From UBA8337 sp965657665 (GTDB lineage: Bacteria; Pseudomonadota; Alphaproteobacteria; RS24), in assembly GCA_965657665.1 (NCBI GenBank), contig CBFHPF010000021.1, positions 1 to 18,742 on the forward strand: a stretch of DNA of 18,742 nt, read 5' to 3'. Below, in pieces: positions 6,897 to 14,756 of the stretch. Below the pieces are notes generated by a model that searched no databases, was not told the origin of the DNA, and saw only the letters and a list, made by a program, of their open reading frames with translations. The position numbers were made by a program, and so were the translations under genes. How positions within the stretch are numbered: position 1 is the stretch's first letter; the number at the start of each line of letters is the position of its first letter.

Positions 6897-8129
6897 TTAA
6901 CCGCCTGCCAAATCACCGGCAGAGAAGATTGGCAGATACAAGGCAACCACCATCATACCGATAAGGCCGCCGACAAACACAATCATAATCGGCTCAATGA
7001 CGGTCGACAAACCTTCCACCAGCGCATCAAATTCTTCTTCATAATAGCTGGCGATGGAATTGAGCATTTCTTCCATATTACCGGTACGCTCACCCACCGC
7101 GATGAGCTGCGACAGTTCTGTCGGAAATACTTTTTCCTTGCCGAAAAGCGTCGATAATTCGGCACCGGTCATCACATCGCGCTTCACCCGACCGAAAGCT
7201 TTCATATAAAGCTCATTGGTTGTAACGGTTGACGCCACGGTCAGTGTTTCCATCACGCTCACACCGGCGGCAAACAAATTGGCCATCAGCAAAGACGAGC
7301 GCGCCACAACCGCCATCATAATAATGCCACCGAAAAGTGGCATTTTAAGCTGCAGGCCGTGCCAGCCCACACGATAGGGCGCAACATATTTGCTCATCAA
7401 ATTATGGAAAGTCAAAATGCCGACCACCGTGCCGACAACGCCGGCAACATTGGAAATATCGGCAATCCATTCACTGGCATCAACAATCGCTTGTGTCGGC
7501 CCGGGCAGCGCAATGCCCATGCCTTCATACATTTCCTGGAAGGTCGGCACCACATTGGTCAGCATGAAAAGCGAAATACCCAAAGATACGGTAATCAAAG
7601 TAATCGGATAAAACATTGCCGACTTAATGCCCGATTTAATCTTCGCCTGTTTTTCGAGAATCTCGACCAGCTTATCGATAAACTTGTCCAACATACCGGA
7701 CACTTCACCGGCCTCAATCATGTTCAAATAAACATTATCGAAATATCTATCTTGCGCCTTAAAGGCCTCTGATAACGGCTTACCATCATTGAGCATGTTG
7801 ATCATGTTTTGCGTCACACGCTTCATATTGGGGTTTTTGGTTTGCCCCGACACCATAATCAAACTGTCCAAAATCGGCAGACCGGCGCGTATCATGGTCG
7901 ATAGTTTTTTGGTGAACATGAGAATTTCTTTACTCGGAATGGCGCCGAAAGGCCCCCAAGTTAGCTCAATATCCAGTGCGCTTTTTTTCTTTTCTTTCTT
8001 TTCTTTGATGTTTTTCACGCGAATGCGTTGTTGGCGCAGCGCCGAACGGGCGCGCGTTACGCTGGTGGCTTCTACTTCGCCTTTTACTTTTTTACCGCCT
8101 TGAACACCGGCATACGCAAAATGTGGCAT
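6897..8129 (-). CDS. pilC: PilC/GspF-type inner-membrane platform protein
   Basis: At 410 residues it has the usual family length. It has two copies of the T2SS F domain (about 67-195 and 272-400), each with its hallmark motif: MIEAGEVSGML (137-147) and AVGERTGNMEEML (344-356). Membrane segments are seen near 172-195, 225-245 and 378-402. The N-terminus starts FAYAG as in PilC and GspF, followed by a very Lys-rich stretch (40-50). These proteins sit in the inner membrane, contact the extension ATPase and the PilN/PilO-type proteins, and are thought to feed pilin into the growing fibre. It is the last gene of the pilus operon, 9 bases after the pilB stop. The ATG is well defined although its Shine-Dalgarno is weak. 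Confidence 0.93.
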   Translation of the reverse strand: MPHFAYAGVQGGKKVKGEVEATSVTRARSALRQQRIRVKNIKEKKEKKKSALDIELTWGPFGAIPSKEILMFTKKLSTMIRAGLPILDSLIMVSGQTKNPNMKRVTQNMINMLNDGKPLSEAFKAQDRYFDNVYLNMIEAGEVSGMLDKFIDKLVEILEKQAKIKSGIKSAMFYPITLITVSLGISLFMLTNVVPTFQEMYEGMGIALPGPTQAIVDASEWIADISNVAGVVGTVVGILTFHNLMSKYVAPYRVGWHGLQLKMPLFGGIIMMAVVARSSLLMANLFAAGVSVMETLTVASTVTTNELYMKAFGRVKRDVMTGAELSTLFGKEKVFPTELSQLIAVGERTGNMEEMLNSIASYYEEEFDALVEGLSTVIEPIMIVFVGGLIGMMVVALYLPIFSAGDLAGG

Positions 8130-8138
8130 GACTTATAA

Positions 8139-9851
8139 TTAGCTGACAACCAGCACCCTTGTAAACTCTTCAAGACACAGAACGCCGTCTTTAACATAGT
8201 CGCGACCGACTTCTGCCATGGTCAGGAAATTATCATGCCGCGCCGCGGCCAAGATATCCGGCGCTTGTAATTGCTTCAAAATGGCTTCTTCAACTTGAGG
8301 GGTCACTTTCAACACCTCATAAATGCCTTGTCGGCCTTTATAACCGCTGCCCTCGCACACGCCGCAACCGCCGCCTTTGCGCGGCTGGAAACTGGCAATT
8401 TCTTCGTCAGTAAAACCGATATATTTCAACGCTTCAGGCGTTGCACTATCATCGGGCACTAAACAGTTTTGGCAATTTTTACGCGCCAGACGTTGCGCCA
8501 CCACCAAAGACAAAGCGGCCGAAATCATAAAGCTTGGCACGCCCATATTCAGCAGGCGCGAAATCGTCGCAATCGCATCATTTGTATGCAAGGTCGATAA
8601 TAGCAAATGGCCGGTCAAAGCCGCCTTCACAGCAATTTCCACTGTCTCTTGGTCACGAATCTCACCAACCAGAATAACCTCAGGGTCTTGCCGCAAAAAC
8701 GCGCGCAGGATAGACGAGAAGCTGAGACCGATTTTCTCATTGGCTTGGGTCTGGCCCAAGCCTTCCAGATAATATTCGACCGGGTCTTCCGCCGTCATAA
8801 TATTTGTGCCCGGGTCATTAATATATTGCAGCGCGCCATATAGCGTCGTTGTCTTGCCCGAGCCGGTTGGGCCGGTTACCAACACCATGCCCTGCGGCGC
8901 GGTAATCGCCTCAATCAGCTTTTGCAGATCGTCTTCCTTAAAACCAATTTTATCGATGGAAAGCGACGGGTCGCCCTTCAACAAACGAATGCAAATGCGT
9001 TCGCCGTTTTTACCCGGCAGCACATTAAACCGCGTATCGACGTCTTCGCCATCATTGGTTTTAAAAGTAATCGCGCCATCTTGCGGCAGACGTTTTTCGG
9101 AAATATCGCAATCAGCCAGAATTTTAAAGCGCGTCACAACGGCTAGATAATTATGGAACAAATATTCAGAAAACTGGTCTTGCGCCTCCAGCACGCCATT
9201 AATGCGAAAGCGAATGCGCGCCGTCTCGCGATACGGCTCGACATGAATATCCGATGTATCGGTAATGATTGAGAGCTGCAAAATATCATCGACGAATTTA
9301 ATGACTTGGCTGGCATCATCAATATCATAGGCCGAGCGGCGGCGCGGTGCTTTTTTGGCCACCGGCGCGGCGACCTCTTCTTTTTTCTCTTCTTTGCCGA
9401 CAACCGCCTCTTTAATATTTTCGGCACTCATGCATGCATCGAAATCGCTCGGCTTGATGAGGAAAAACTCTACATTTTGGTTGCTGATGGCCTTGATTTG
9501 ATTAGCCAGTGTCGCCTTAGTCGGGTCCACCGTGCCGACCCGCAAAAAACGACCCTCGCGGGCAAACGGCAAAATATGCTCATTCTTAATCATTTTTTTC
9601 GGGATGCTGGTGACCGCATCAACATCGACCTCTTCAGGCGTTAGGTTTTTTCGGCGCAACGCATAAGCGCGCGACAAAACAGTCATGACGAGCTCTTCGT
9701 CGACCATCTCTTTCATCACCAAAGCCAATGCTCGGCCTGAGCGCGACTCGGCCTCGACCATAACTTGTTTCATTTGTTCTTGGTCGACCTGACCGCTGGC
9801 CTGCAAAATACGCAGCACGCGGTCGGCAACATCTTTTGTGTACTCAATCAT
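8139..9851 (-). CDS. pilB: PilB/GspE-type pilus extension ATPase
   Basis: This is a hexameric secretion-ATPase family member of 570 residues with all core motifs. They are Walker A GPTGSGKT (327-334), the Asp box AEDPVEY (354-360), Walker B VILVGEIRD (392-400) and the His box LLSTLHTND (417-425). A zinc-binding Cys quartet is formed by Cys460/Cys463 and Cys496/Cys499, a feature of PilB and GspE rather than PilT. The N-terminal 140 residues resemble the GspE/MshE N-domain, but the canonical c-di-GMP-binding Arg-Leu-Gly pattern reads RSG and its second Gly is missing, so nucleotide control is doubtful. A charged linker (148-172, Lys/Glu/Ala) joins the two halves. It would power pilin polymerisation at the inner membrane with the PilC protein. 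Confidence 0.93.
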   Translation of the reverse strand: MIEYTKDVADRVLRILQASGQVDQEQMKQVMVEAESRSGRALALVMKEMVDEELVMTVLSRAYALRRKNLTPEEVDVDAVTSIPKKMIKNEHILPFAREGRFLRVGTVDPTKATLANQIKAISNQNVEFFLIKPSDFDACMSAENIKEAVVGKEEKKEEVAAPVAKKAPRRRSAYDIDDASQVIKFVDDILQLSIITDTSDIHVEPYRETARIRFRINGVLEAQDQFSEYLFHNYLAVVTRFKILADCDISEKRLPQDGAITFKTNDGEDVDTRFNVLPGKNGERICIRLLKGDPSLSIDKIGFKEDDLQKLIEAITAPQGMVLVTGPTGSGKTTTLYGALQYINDPGTNIMTAEDPVEYYLEGLGQTQANEKIGLSFSSILRAFLRQDPEVILVGEIRDQETVEIAVKAALTGHLLLSTLHTNDAIATISRLLNMGVPSFMISAALSLVVAQRLARKNCQNCLVPDDSATPEALKYIGFTDEEIASFQPRKGGGCGVCEGSGYKGRQGIYEVLKVTPQVEEAILKQLQAPDILAAARHDNFLTMAEVGRDYVKDGVLCLEEFTRVLVVS

Positions 9852-9875
9852 ACCGCTCTACCTAACCGATAAATG

Positions 9876-11615
9876 CTATTTTTCCAGCTTCTCGGGCTTG
9901 GCTGCAAGGCTTTTAATAAAGCCGCCCGAGCCTTCACGGCGTTCCGCCTCTTTTTCCTTCAAACGCTGCGCCACGCCGGTTTCCCCAACCGATGGCACAG
10001 AAACCTCTGCATTGCCGGCCGCACCGGCGGCTGTGCCGGCAGCGGCCGCTGCTTGATTAATCGCCGCTTGGCGTGCTGCCGCTTCGCGCTTTTCTTTTTC
10101 AATCGGGTCAACTTCAGGCACTTTATTAAGCGGCAAAGTCAAAAGATAGCCGTTCATATCAGTCAGCATGATGCGGTCATCGGTGATTTTGGCAATCACC
10201 CCTTCCGCATTGCCCAAAGACTGACCTTCGACCAAAAAATATTCCAACTTGGTCAGCTTTTCGACATCGGTCGACCCGCTATCCAATCGATCGCCGTCAT
10301 CATAAAAAACATAGGGGCTGACAGAGATAATCGCTTGGCTGTCAAAATTGCGCACGCGCTCCGGTCCGGGCACGCGCTCAACAACCAAGCACGGCATATC
10401 GTCTTGGCGAAATAATGCGCAATAAGCCTCGCCATGTTTTTGCGAGCGCAACGGTCCAATATCCATATTGTAGAAAGGCAGATTTTTTTGCGCTTCATCG
10501 CGCTCTCGGCGCAGCACAATATCGCTATCCATATAATCAAAATAGCGCGTGTAAAATTCGCGCGCGCCACGCATGGCAACCGTCTTTTCAGCATATTGAC
10601 CAAGCCGCGCATAAGGACGACGCGCCATACTCAATTTGGTTTCATCTTCTTGTGTCGGCTCGGGCACGGCCATGCGCGCCAGTTTTTCCGTAATGGTTTT
10701 TTCACGCACCAAAAACCGACTGCCAATGGTCAGCCGCGCCTTATCATCAAGCCGATTGCGCACCCGCAAACGCGCCGCATCGGTTTGATAGGCTTTGGCC
10801 AATTTAGCCAAAGTATCCCCACGCTGAATGATATGAATGAGCGGACCATTATCACGCGGCGACACATAAAAGCGCAGCGGTTCGCGCAATTGCTCTTCAC
10901 GCGCCACACCGTTTATTGCCAATAAATCGGCCGGCTTCATCACCAGCTTGGCCGCGATATCTTCGAGCTTTTCATCCACCAAACGCTGATAAACCCAACG
11001 CCGCTCACTGCCCGACCAAAATAAAGCGGCTTGTTTTTGCTCAATGCGCTCTTCGTAAATATGTATAATCGGCTGGTCAGCCGGGCGCGACAAAACCATG
11101 CCGTCGAGGCGATATTTTTGCGCCGCAAAAGCGGTGAAGAAATCCGGATCTGAAATCGGGGCCGGGATAACCGCCTCCTCAGAGACAACGACATCCTCGT
11201 CAACATTAATACCTTGCGCCTTTAATGCTGCACGGCGTTTGGCCTCTTCTTGTATTTTTATCGCTTCCTCTTGCAGCTTTTTGGCTTCTTCCTGCATTTC
11301 GAGCGCGCGCTTGGCCGCTTCTTGCGCTTCAATTTGCAAGCGAATTTTTTCGTCCAAACGCTTCAGGCCCCGCACAAACGGGTCGTTCAAGTCTTCTTGT
11401 GAAAAATCAATATTGCCGACTTGCAGCGGCTCTGATGGTGAAACAGGTCCGCGCGCCTCGGCACTTTCCGCATCTGACGCTTCACCGGCCCCTGCCGCTA
11501 TGGCTGCGGCTTCATCAGGCGGTGCCTCTCCATTTGCTGATACGGCGGCATCTTGTGCCGCACTCAAACTCGGCCAACTGATAAGCGCCACAAAAAGGGC
11601 GATACGCAAATACAT
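9876..11615 (-). CDS. Exported LysM-domain protein in the PilP position of the pilus operon
   Basis: Residues 1-20 form a signal peptide (MYLRIALFVALISWPSLSAA) with no lipobox Cys at the cleavage site. An Ala/Glu-rich linker follows, then DLNDPFVRGL (75-84), which resembles the conserved start of PilP and GspC-type proteins. A charged coiled coil spans 85-132. A LysM domain covers about 258-304 (IHIIQRGDTLAKLA, then GSRFLV), and a degenerate second LysM may lie at 207-252. A region at 457-500 could be a PilP-like beta domain, and the C-terminal tail is Ala/Lys/Glu-rich. Standard PilP has about 170 residues and no LysM. The protein probably links the PilN/PilO subcomplex to peptidoglycan and a secretin. 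The start has GGAGGG and AGGAG upstream, 5 bases after the preceding stop. The module positions are read by eye. Confidence 0.7.
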   Translation of the reverse strand: MYLRIALFVALISWPSLSAAQDAAVSANGEAPPDEAAAIAAGAGEASDAESAEARGPVSPSEPLQVGNIDFSQEDLNDPFVRGLKRLDEKIRLQIEAQEAAKRALEMQEEAKKLQEEAIKIQEEAKRRAALKAQGINVDEDVVVSEEAVIPAPISDPDFFTAFAAQKYRLDGMVLSRPADQPIIHIYEERIEQKQAALFWSGSERRWVYQRLVDEKLEDIAAKLVMKPADLLAINGVAREEQLREPLRFYVSPRDNGPLIHIIQRGDTLAKLAKAYQTDAARLRVRNRLDDKARLTIGSRFLVREKTITEKLARMAVPEPTQEDETKLSMARRPYARLGQYAEKTVAMRGAREFYTRYFDYMDSDIVLRRERDEAQKNLPFYNMDIGPLRSQKHGEAYCALFRQDDMPCLVVERVPGPERVRNFDSQAIISVSPYVFYDDGDRLDSGSTDVEKLTKLEYFLVEGQSLGNAEGVIAKITDDRIMLTDMNGYLLTLPLNKVPEVDPIEKEKREAAARQAAINQAAAAAGTAAGAAGNAEVSVPSVGETGVAQRLKEKEAERREGSGGFIKSLAAKPEKLEK

Positions 11616-11620
11616 TACTC

Positions 11621-12883
11621 CTAGCCCTCCTCTTTCTTAGCTTCAGCTGTATCAAGCTCTTGGTCGTAGCTGCGGAAAGTCGGCAACATAAACTCAGCTT
11701 TAATCTTCAACCGCAAACTATCGGGCTGTGTTTCAAAAACTTCGTCTAACACAATAATATTGTTCGCCTGTTCGACAAAAATCTTTCTGATATCGACATA
11801 AATATCATAACGGCTCTTTAGTTCCATTTGCAGCACGGTCGCTTCCTGAACTTCTTGGCCGACAACCACTTTGCGCTCTGGCCGCGTGGTGACGCGATAA
11901 GACAGCAAATCAACCTCAAATTGCTGCATTGCCTCAAGATAACGATTGATGAGCGCCTGCGCTTGCGTGTCGGGCAGCAAAGATGAAATGCGCCGCTTGG
12001 CGGCTTTTTGCGAGCGAGCAATTTTCAATGCTAACTCATCAGCTTTTTTCTTATCCTCTTGGCTCTTTGCTTCAAAACTGCGAATTTGAGTCAACTTACG
12101 ATTATTGTCTGAAATTTGCGGCTGAATCACAATCAAATTGACCAGCGGCGGCACAGCGGCAACCAACACCAAAACCACAGCGCGGATGATGGTGTAGGGC
12201 AAAAGCGAGCTGCCTGATTGCGCATCATAAGCCGAACTGGCGTCTTTATAGCCGACCAGACGACGCACGCCACCGACCCCTTTTTTGGCAAAGCGCGCGA
12301 AAAATCCACTTGGCTCGTCATCTTCATCAAGCGCGAAATCATCATCGCCGAAATCATCATCGCTGAAGCCATCATCCGACTGATCCGCAAATGTTGCATC
12401 CGCATCAGCATCCTCATTGCCATCCTCATTGCCATCCTTATTGCCATCCATCCCGGCATGAAACGCGGCATTGAAATCATCCTCAGCGTCAACAGGCGCA
12501 TCTTCATGAGCGGGCGCCATATCATCAGCATCCGCTGGCAAGGGCGGGCTTTGCTTTTGCTGCTTATATTTTGTCGCCGCCGCCAAGGCTGCACGCTCAT
12601 CGACATGCATCTGGCCGTCACTGTCTTCAATATGTTCCAGCAATTCGGCAAACGCCGTGGCATGCGTGTCGGCGTGCGGCGCCAATAAAATATCTTGCCC
12701 GCTATTTTGTCGACGTCCCGCTTGCGCCGCAACGGACTGGCGGTCAACCTCAGCCGACATATTAGCAAGCTCGCCTAAATCGGCAGGTAGAGGTCCGGCG
12801 TTTATTTCAGCCAAAAGGGCGCGCGCCTCCGGCGATAATGATGCCGTATTGGGAATTGATTTGGTGAGCTGAGTATCAGACAT
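11621..12883 (-). CDS. pilO: PilO-like protein with long acidic cytoplasmic extension
   Basis: The C-terminal half matches PilO/GspM topology: one membrane helix (about 231-252), a coiled coil (262-298) and a ferredoxin-like periplasmic domain (300-405). The preceding 230 residues are unusual. They are low complexity and include a highly acidic tract (115-190) with DGNE and DDDFGDDDF repeats and then a basic patch (RFAKKGVGGVRRLVGYK). Typical PilO has only a short cytoplasmic tail. The extension could dock the ATPase or another cytoplasmic partner, but its role is unknown. ATG 12883 overlaps the upstream stop as TAATG, with GAGG 8 bases before it. A GTG at 12925 would add 14 residues inside the upstream gene and is less likely. 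Confidence 0.75.
   Translation of the reverse strand: MSDTQLTKSIPNTASLSPEARALLAEINAGPLPADLGELANMSAEVDRQSVAAQAGRRQNSGQDILLAPHADTHATAFAELLEHIEDSDGQMHVDERAALAAATKYKQQKQSPPLPADADDMAPAHEDAPVDAEDDFNAAFHAGMDGNKDGNEDGNEDADADATFADQSDDGFSDDDFGDDDFALDEDDEPSGFFARFAKKGVGGVRRLVGYKDASSAYDAQSGSSLLPYTIIRAVVLVLVAAVPPLVNLIVIQPQISDNNRKLTQIRSFEAKSQEDKKKADELALKIARSQKAAKRRISSLLPDTQAQALINRYLEAMQQFEVDLLSYRVTTRPERKVVVGQEVQEATVLQMELKSRYDIYVDIRKIFVEQANNIIVLDEVFETQPDSLRLKIKAEFMLPTFRSYDQELDTAEAKKEEG
12410..12445 (-). repeat. 12-bp tandem repeat coding Asp-Gly-Asn-Glu units in the PilO-like protein
   Basis: Three 12-base units on the plus strand (ATCCTCATTGCC twice, then ATCCTTATTGCC) encode repeated DGNE/DGNK in the acidic extension. 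Two units are identical and the third differs by one base, which points to recent duplication. Copy number can vary without a frameshift. Confidence 0.85.
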
Positions 12884-14511
12884 TATTCTGGCCTCACCAG
12901 CTTCATCTTCATAGAGAAGCTCCACAAATCGCCGATTTTGGCGGTTTCAACCGTTGGGTCACGGCGCAAAAACCGCTTCTCGCGCAGCGCTTTTTTAATC
13001 TCATTAATTTGTCGGTTGGACGTCGCCAAACCGAAAATCTGCACGCCCTGCTTTTCATTTACCTCAATACGCTCCAACTCAGCGCCGACGGGAATCATTT
13101 CTGGCAGTGTCGCCAAGAAGTTGGCATGGCCCGCCTGAATGGCGTTTTCCTGCACCGCAATCACCAAATCATTGGCTTCTTTGAGGCGCTTTTCATTCGC
13201 CTGTCGGCGCAGGTTTTGTGTCTGCGCATCGCTTTCCGCTCTACTGAATTGCTTGGAAGCTTCGCGGGTTTCCAGATAAGCAGGCACCGTATTGACCCCC
13301 AACACGCCGCCAGAAAACAACACAACACCGACAATCGCCACAGTCAAAATGCGGTTCAGCGCCGCCAATTGACGATTGCGCTTTATCTGCACAAATTCTT
13401 CGAGGAAATTCATCGAGATCAGTCTTTGGTGCTGACTGTCCTCGCTTTTGCCTTCAATATTCAGCGTCTGTGTGGCCAGACCGATAGCCGTGGTGAAAAC
13501 CGACGGATTGTCGAAATAATCAACATATTTGGCGTGCTCATTGGGCACGTCAACATCTTCCATCGCGTCATAAACCACCACGCGCGTGGTATCGAGACGC
13601 TCGTAAAGCAGCGCACTGAAGTTTTCAATCTCCTTATATTCGGAGACCAGATAGGCTTTATCAGGGGCCGGAAAATCGTAAGTTTCTACCACATAGGCAA
13701 TCGCTTGCTTGACCTGCTCACTTACCCGAATGGCGACCTCTTCCCAAAAGTCGCCGGCCATGTCATCAACGCCCTGCAATTCCGACAATAGCGCTTCATC
13801 AAAATCGGAAATGTTAATTTTATGCGTCATCACGCGACCGCGATTATGCGCCACAATCAAATTATTGCCCGGGCATAGATGAATAATCAGGAACGGCTTA
13901 AAGCGATCATCCGTTGTCATTTGCGCATAAATGCCATTGATCAGCGAGAACACCTCGTTCTCAAGTATGACAGGCAGCAAATTAGCATCCAGCAGCAAGC
14001 TACGATAGCGCTCCAAATCACCAACCGAAATGCTGGATATCAGCACAACGGTTTTGTCTTCCATCTCGCTGCTATACAGCACTTGATAGCGCAGCACTCG
14101 ACCCATCAAATTACTCAGCTCAGGGTCAAACTCTTCCCAAAACTCCGGCTCCTGCGCCTCATCAGCGAGGTCTTCTTCGGGCATGTAAGGCAGGGTCAGC
14201 GTGCGTGTATCGAATAATGAGGCGGGAATGGAAATACCCGCATCGACGCCGTCAATCGCCGCCTCTTCGGCAGCCGCCGAAATTTCATTAACCAAATAAG
14301 GGTAATTTTCCTGTACCGGCTCGCGACCGATATTGCGGTCCAGCGACCAACTGACCAGTCGCTCCATTTGCCATTCATCCATGCTCGGATGCAGTTGTAC
14401 AATGGAGATAGCATCAGGGTGCAATTTAACTGCGACAATGCGCTCTTGCAGACGCGTTAACGGCCCGGCAATTTGCACGGCACTGGCCAGAAATGCTTCC
14501 GCTCTACTCAT
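12883..14511 (-). CDS. PilM-PilN fusion (GspL-like architecture) of the pilus inner-membrane complex
   Basis: Residues 1-350 resemble the actin-like PilM/GspL cytoplasmic fold and end in the PilM-like DNPSVFTTAIGLATQ (334-348). MNFLEEF (367-373) sits where the PilN peptide INLLP binds PilM in other systems. A membrane helix (about 386-409), a coiled coil (410-455) and a PilN-like periplasmic domain (460-540) follow. PilM and PilN are normally separate; in type II secretion GspL joins equivalent parts. The PilM ATP-binding Asp-x-Gly motifs are not visible: the expected first phosphate loop reads AVKLHPDAIS and the second HLCPGNN. The domain may therefore not bind ATP, as in GspL. It is the first gene of the pilus operon, at ATG 14511, and is divergent from the dioxygenase gene. 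The family call rests on topology, short motifs and gene order. Confidence 0.78.
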   Translation of the reverse strand: MSRAEAFLASAVQIAGPLTRLQERIVAVKLHPDAISIVQLHPSMDEWQMERLVSWSLDRNIGREPVQENYPYLVNEISAAAEEAAIDGVDAGISIPASLFDTRTLTLPYMPEEDLADEAQEPEFWEEFDPELSNLMGRVLRYQVLYSSEMEDKTVVLISSISVGDLERYRSLLLDANLLPVILENEVFSLINGIYAQMTTDDRFKPFLIIHLCPGNNLIVAHNRGRVMTHKINISDFDEALLSELQGVDDMAGDFWEEVAIRVSEQVKQAIAYVVETYDFPAPDKAYLVSEYKEIENFSALLYERLDTTRVVVYDAMEDVDVPNEHAKYVDYFDNPSVFTTAIGLATQTLNIEGKSEDSQHQRLISMNFLEEFVQIKRNRQLAALNRILTVAIVGVVLFSGGVLGVNTVPAYLETREASKQFSRAESDAQTQNLRRQANEKRLKEANDLVIAVQENAIQAGHANFLATLPEMIPVGAELERIEVNEKQGVQIFGLATSNRQINEIKKALREKRFLRRDPTVETAKIGDLWSFSMKMKLVRPE

Positions 14512-14602
14512 TACACAACACTCAATTTTTCACACGAATGGCAAATTAAAACGAATCAGCCATCGACTCTTATGTCTAGCACAATTCGCACCACAAAATT
14601 AC

Positions 14603-14628
14603 CACAGAGCGGGCTTTTCCGCGCTGTG
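14603..14628. repeat. Inverted repeat (hairpin) in the pilMN/dioxygenase intergenic region
   Basis: CACAGAGCGG (14603-14612) and CCGCGCTGTG (14619-14628) can pair over ten positions with one mismatch around a 6-base loop, GCTTTT. It lies between two divergent genes. There is no T-run after it on either strand, so an intrinsic terminator is unlikely. It may be an operator or an RNA hairpin in a leader. The rest of the 245-base gap (14512-14756) shows no gene. Confidence 0.5.
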
Positions 14629-14712
14629 TGCCGTTTGCGCAATCAACCGCCCAACACCATAAGTCGGATTCGATTTTACCGATGACGCGTGACGAGGGGG
14701 ACTTGTCGAATA

Positions 14713-14741
14713 TTGACATATTGGTTTACACTCTGTCGCAA
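14713..14741 (+). promoter_or_regulatory. Possible promoter of the TauD-like dioxygenase gene
   Basis: A perfect -35 consensus TTGACA sits at 14713-14718. A -10 at the standard 17-base spacing would be TCGCAA (14736-14741), a poor match, so only the -35 is convincing. The -35 lies inside a short inverted repeat, AATAT-TGAC-ATATT (14709-14722), which could bind a regulator. Transcription from here would give a very short leader before ATG 14757. Confidence 0.3.
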
Positions 14742-14756
14742 ATGAGGGAGAGCAAT

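Noticed and set aside
6734..6946. Minus-strand frame with repeated LFFR units
   Set aside because: It is the reverse reading of the 12-bp repeat; the rest overlaps the small cysteine gene and the pilC end without any known motif.
12133..12768. Frames of 211 (minus) and 156 (plus) residues across the acidic region of the PilO-like gene
   Set aside because: Low-complexity Met/Arg or Ile-rich shadows of the Asp-rich coding repeat; the PilO frame alone has domain structure and operon junctions.
13009..13791. 260-residue plus-strand frame opposite the PilM-PilN gene
   Set aside because: Long but antisense to a gene with clear topology and operon context; no domain is visible in it.
14628..14756. 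Upstream extension of the dioxygenase by 43 residues
   Set aside because: Family N-termini begin at the ATG at 14757, which has a proper Shine-Dalgarno; the extension overlaps the likely promoter.
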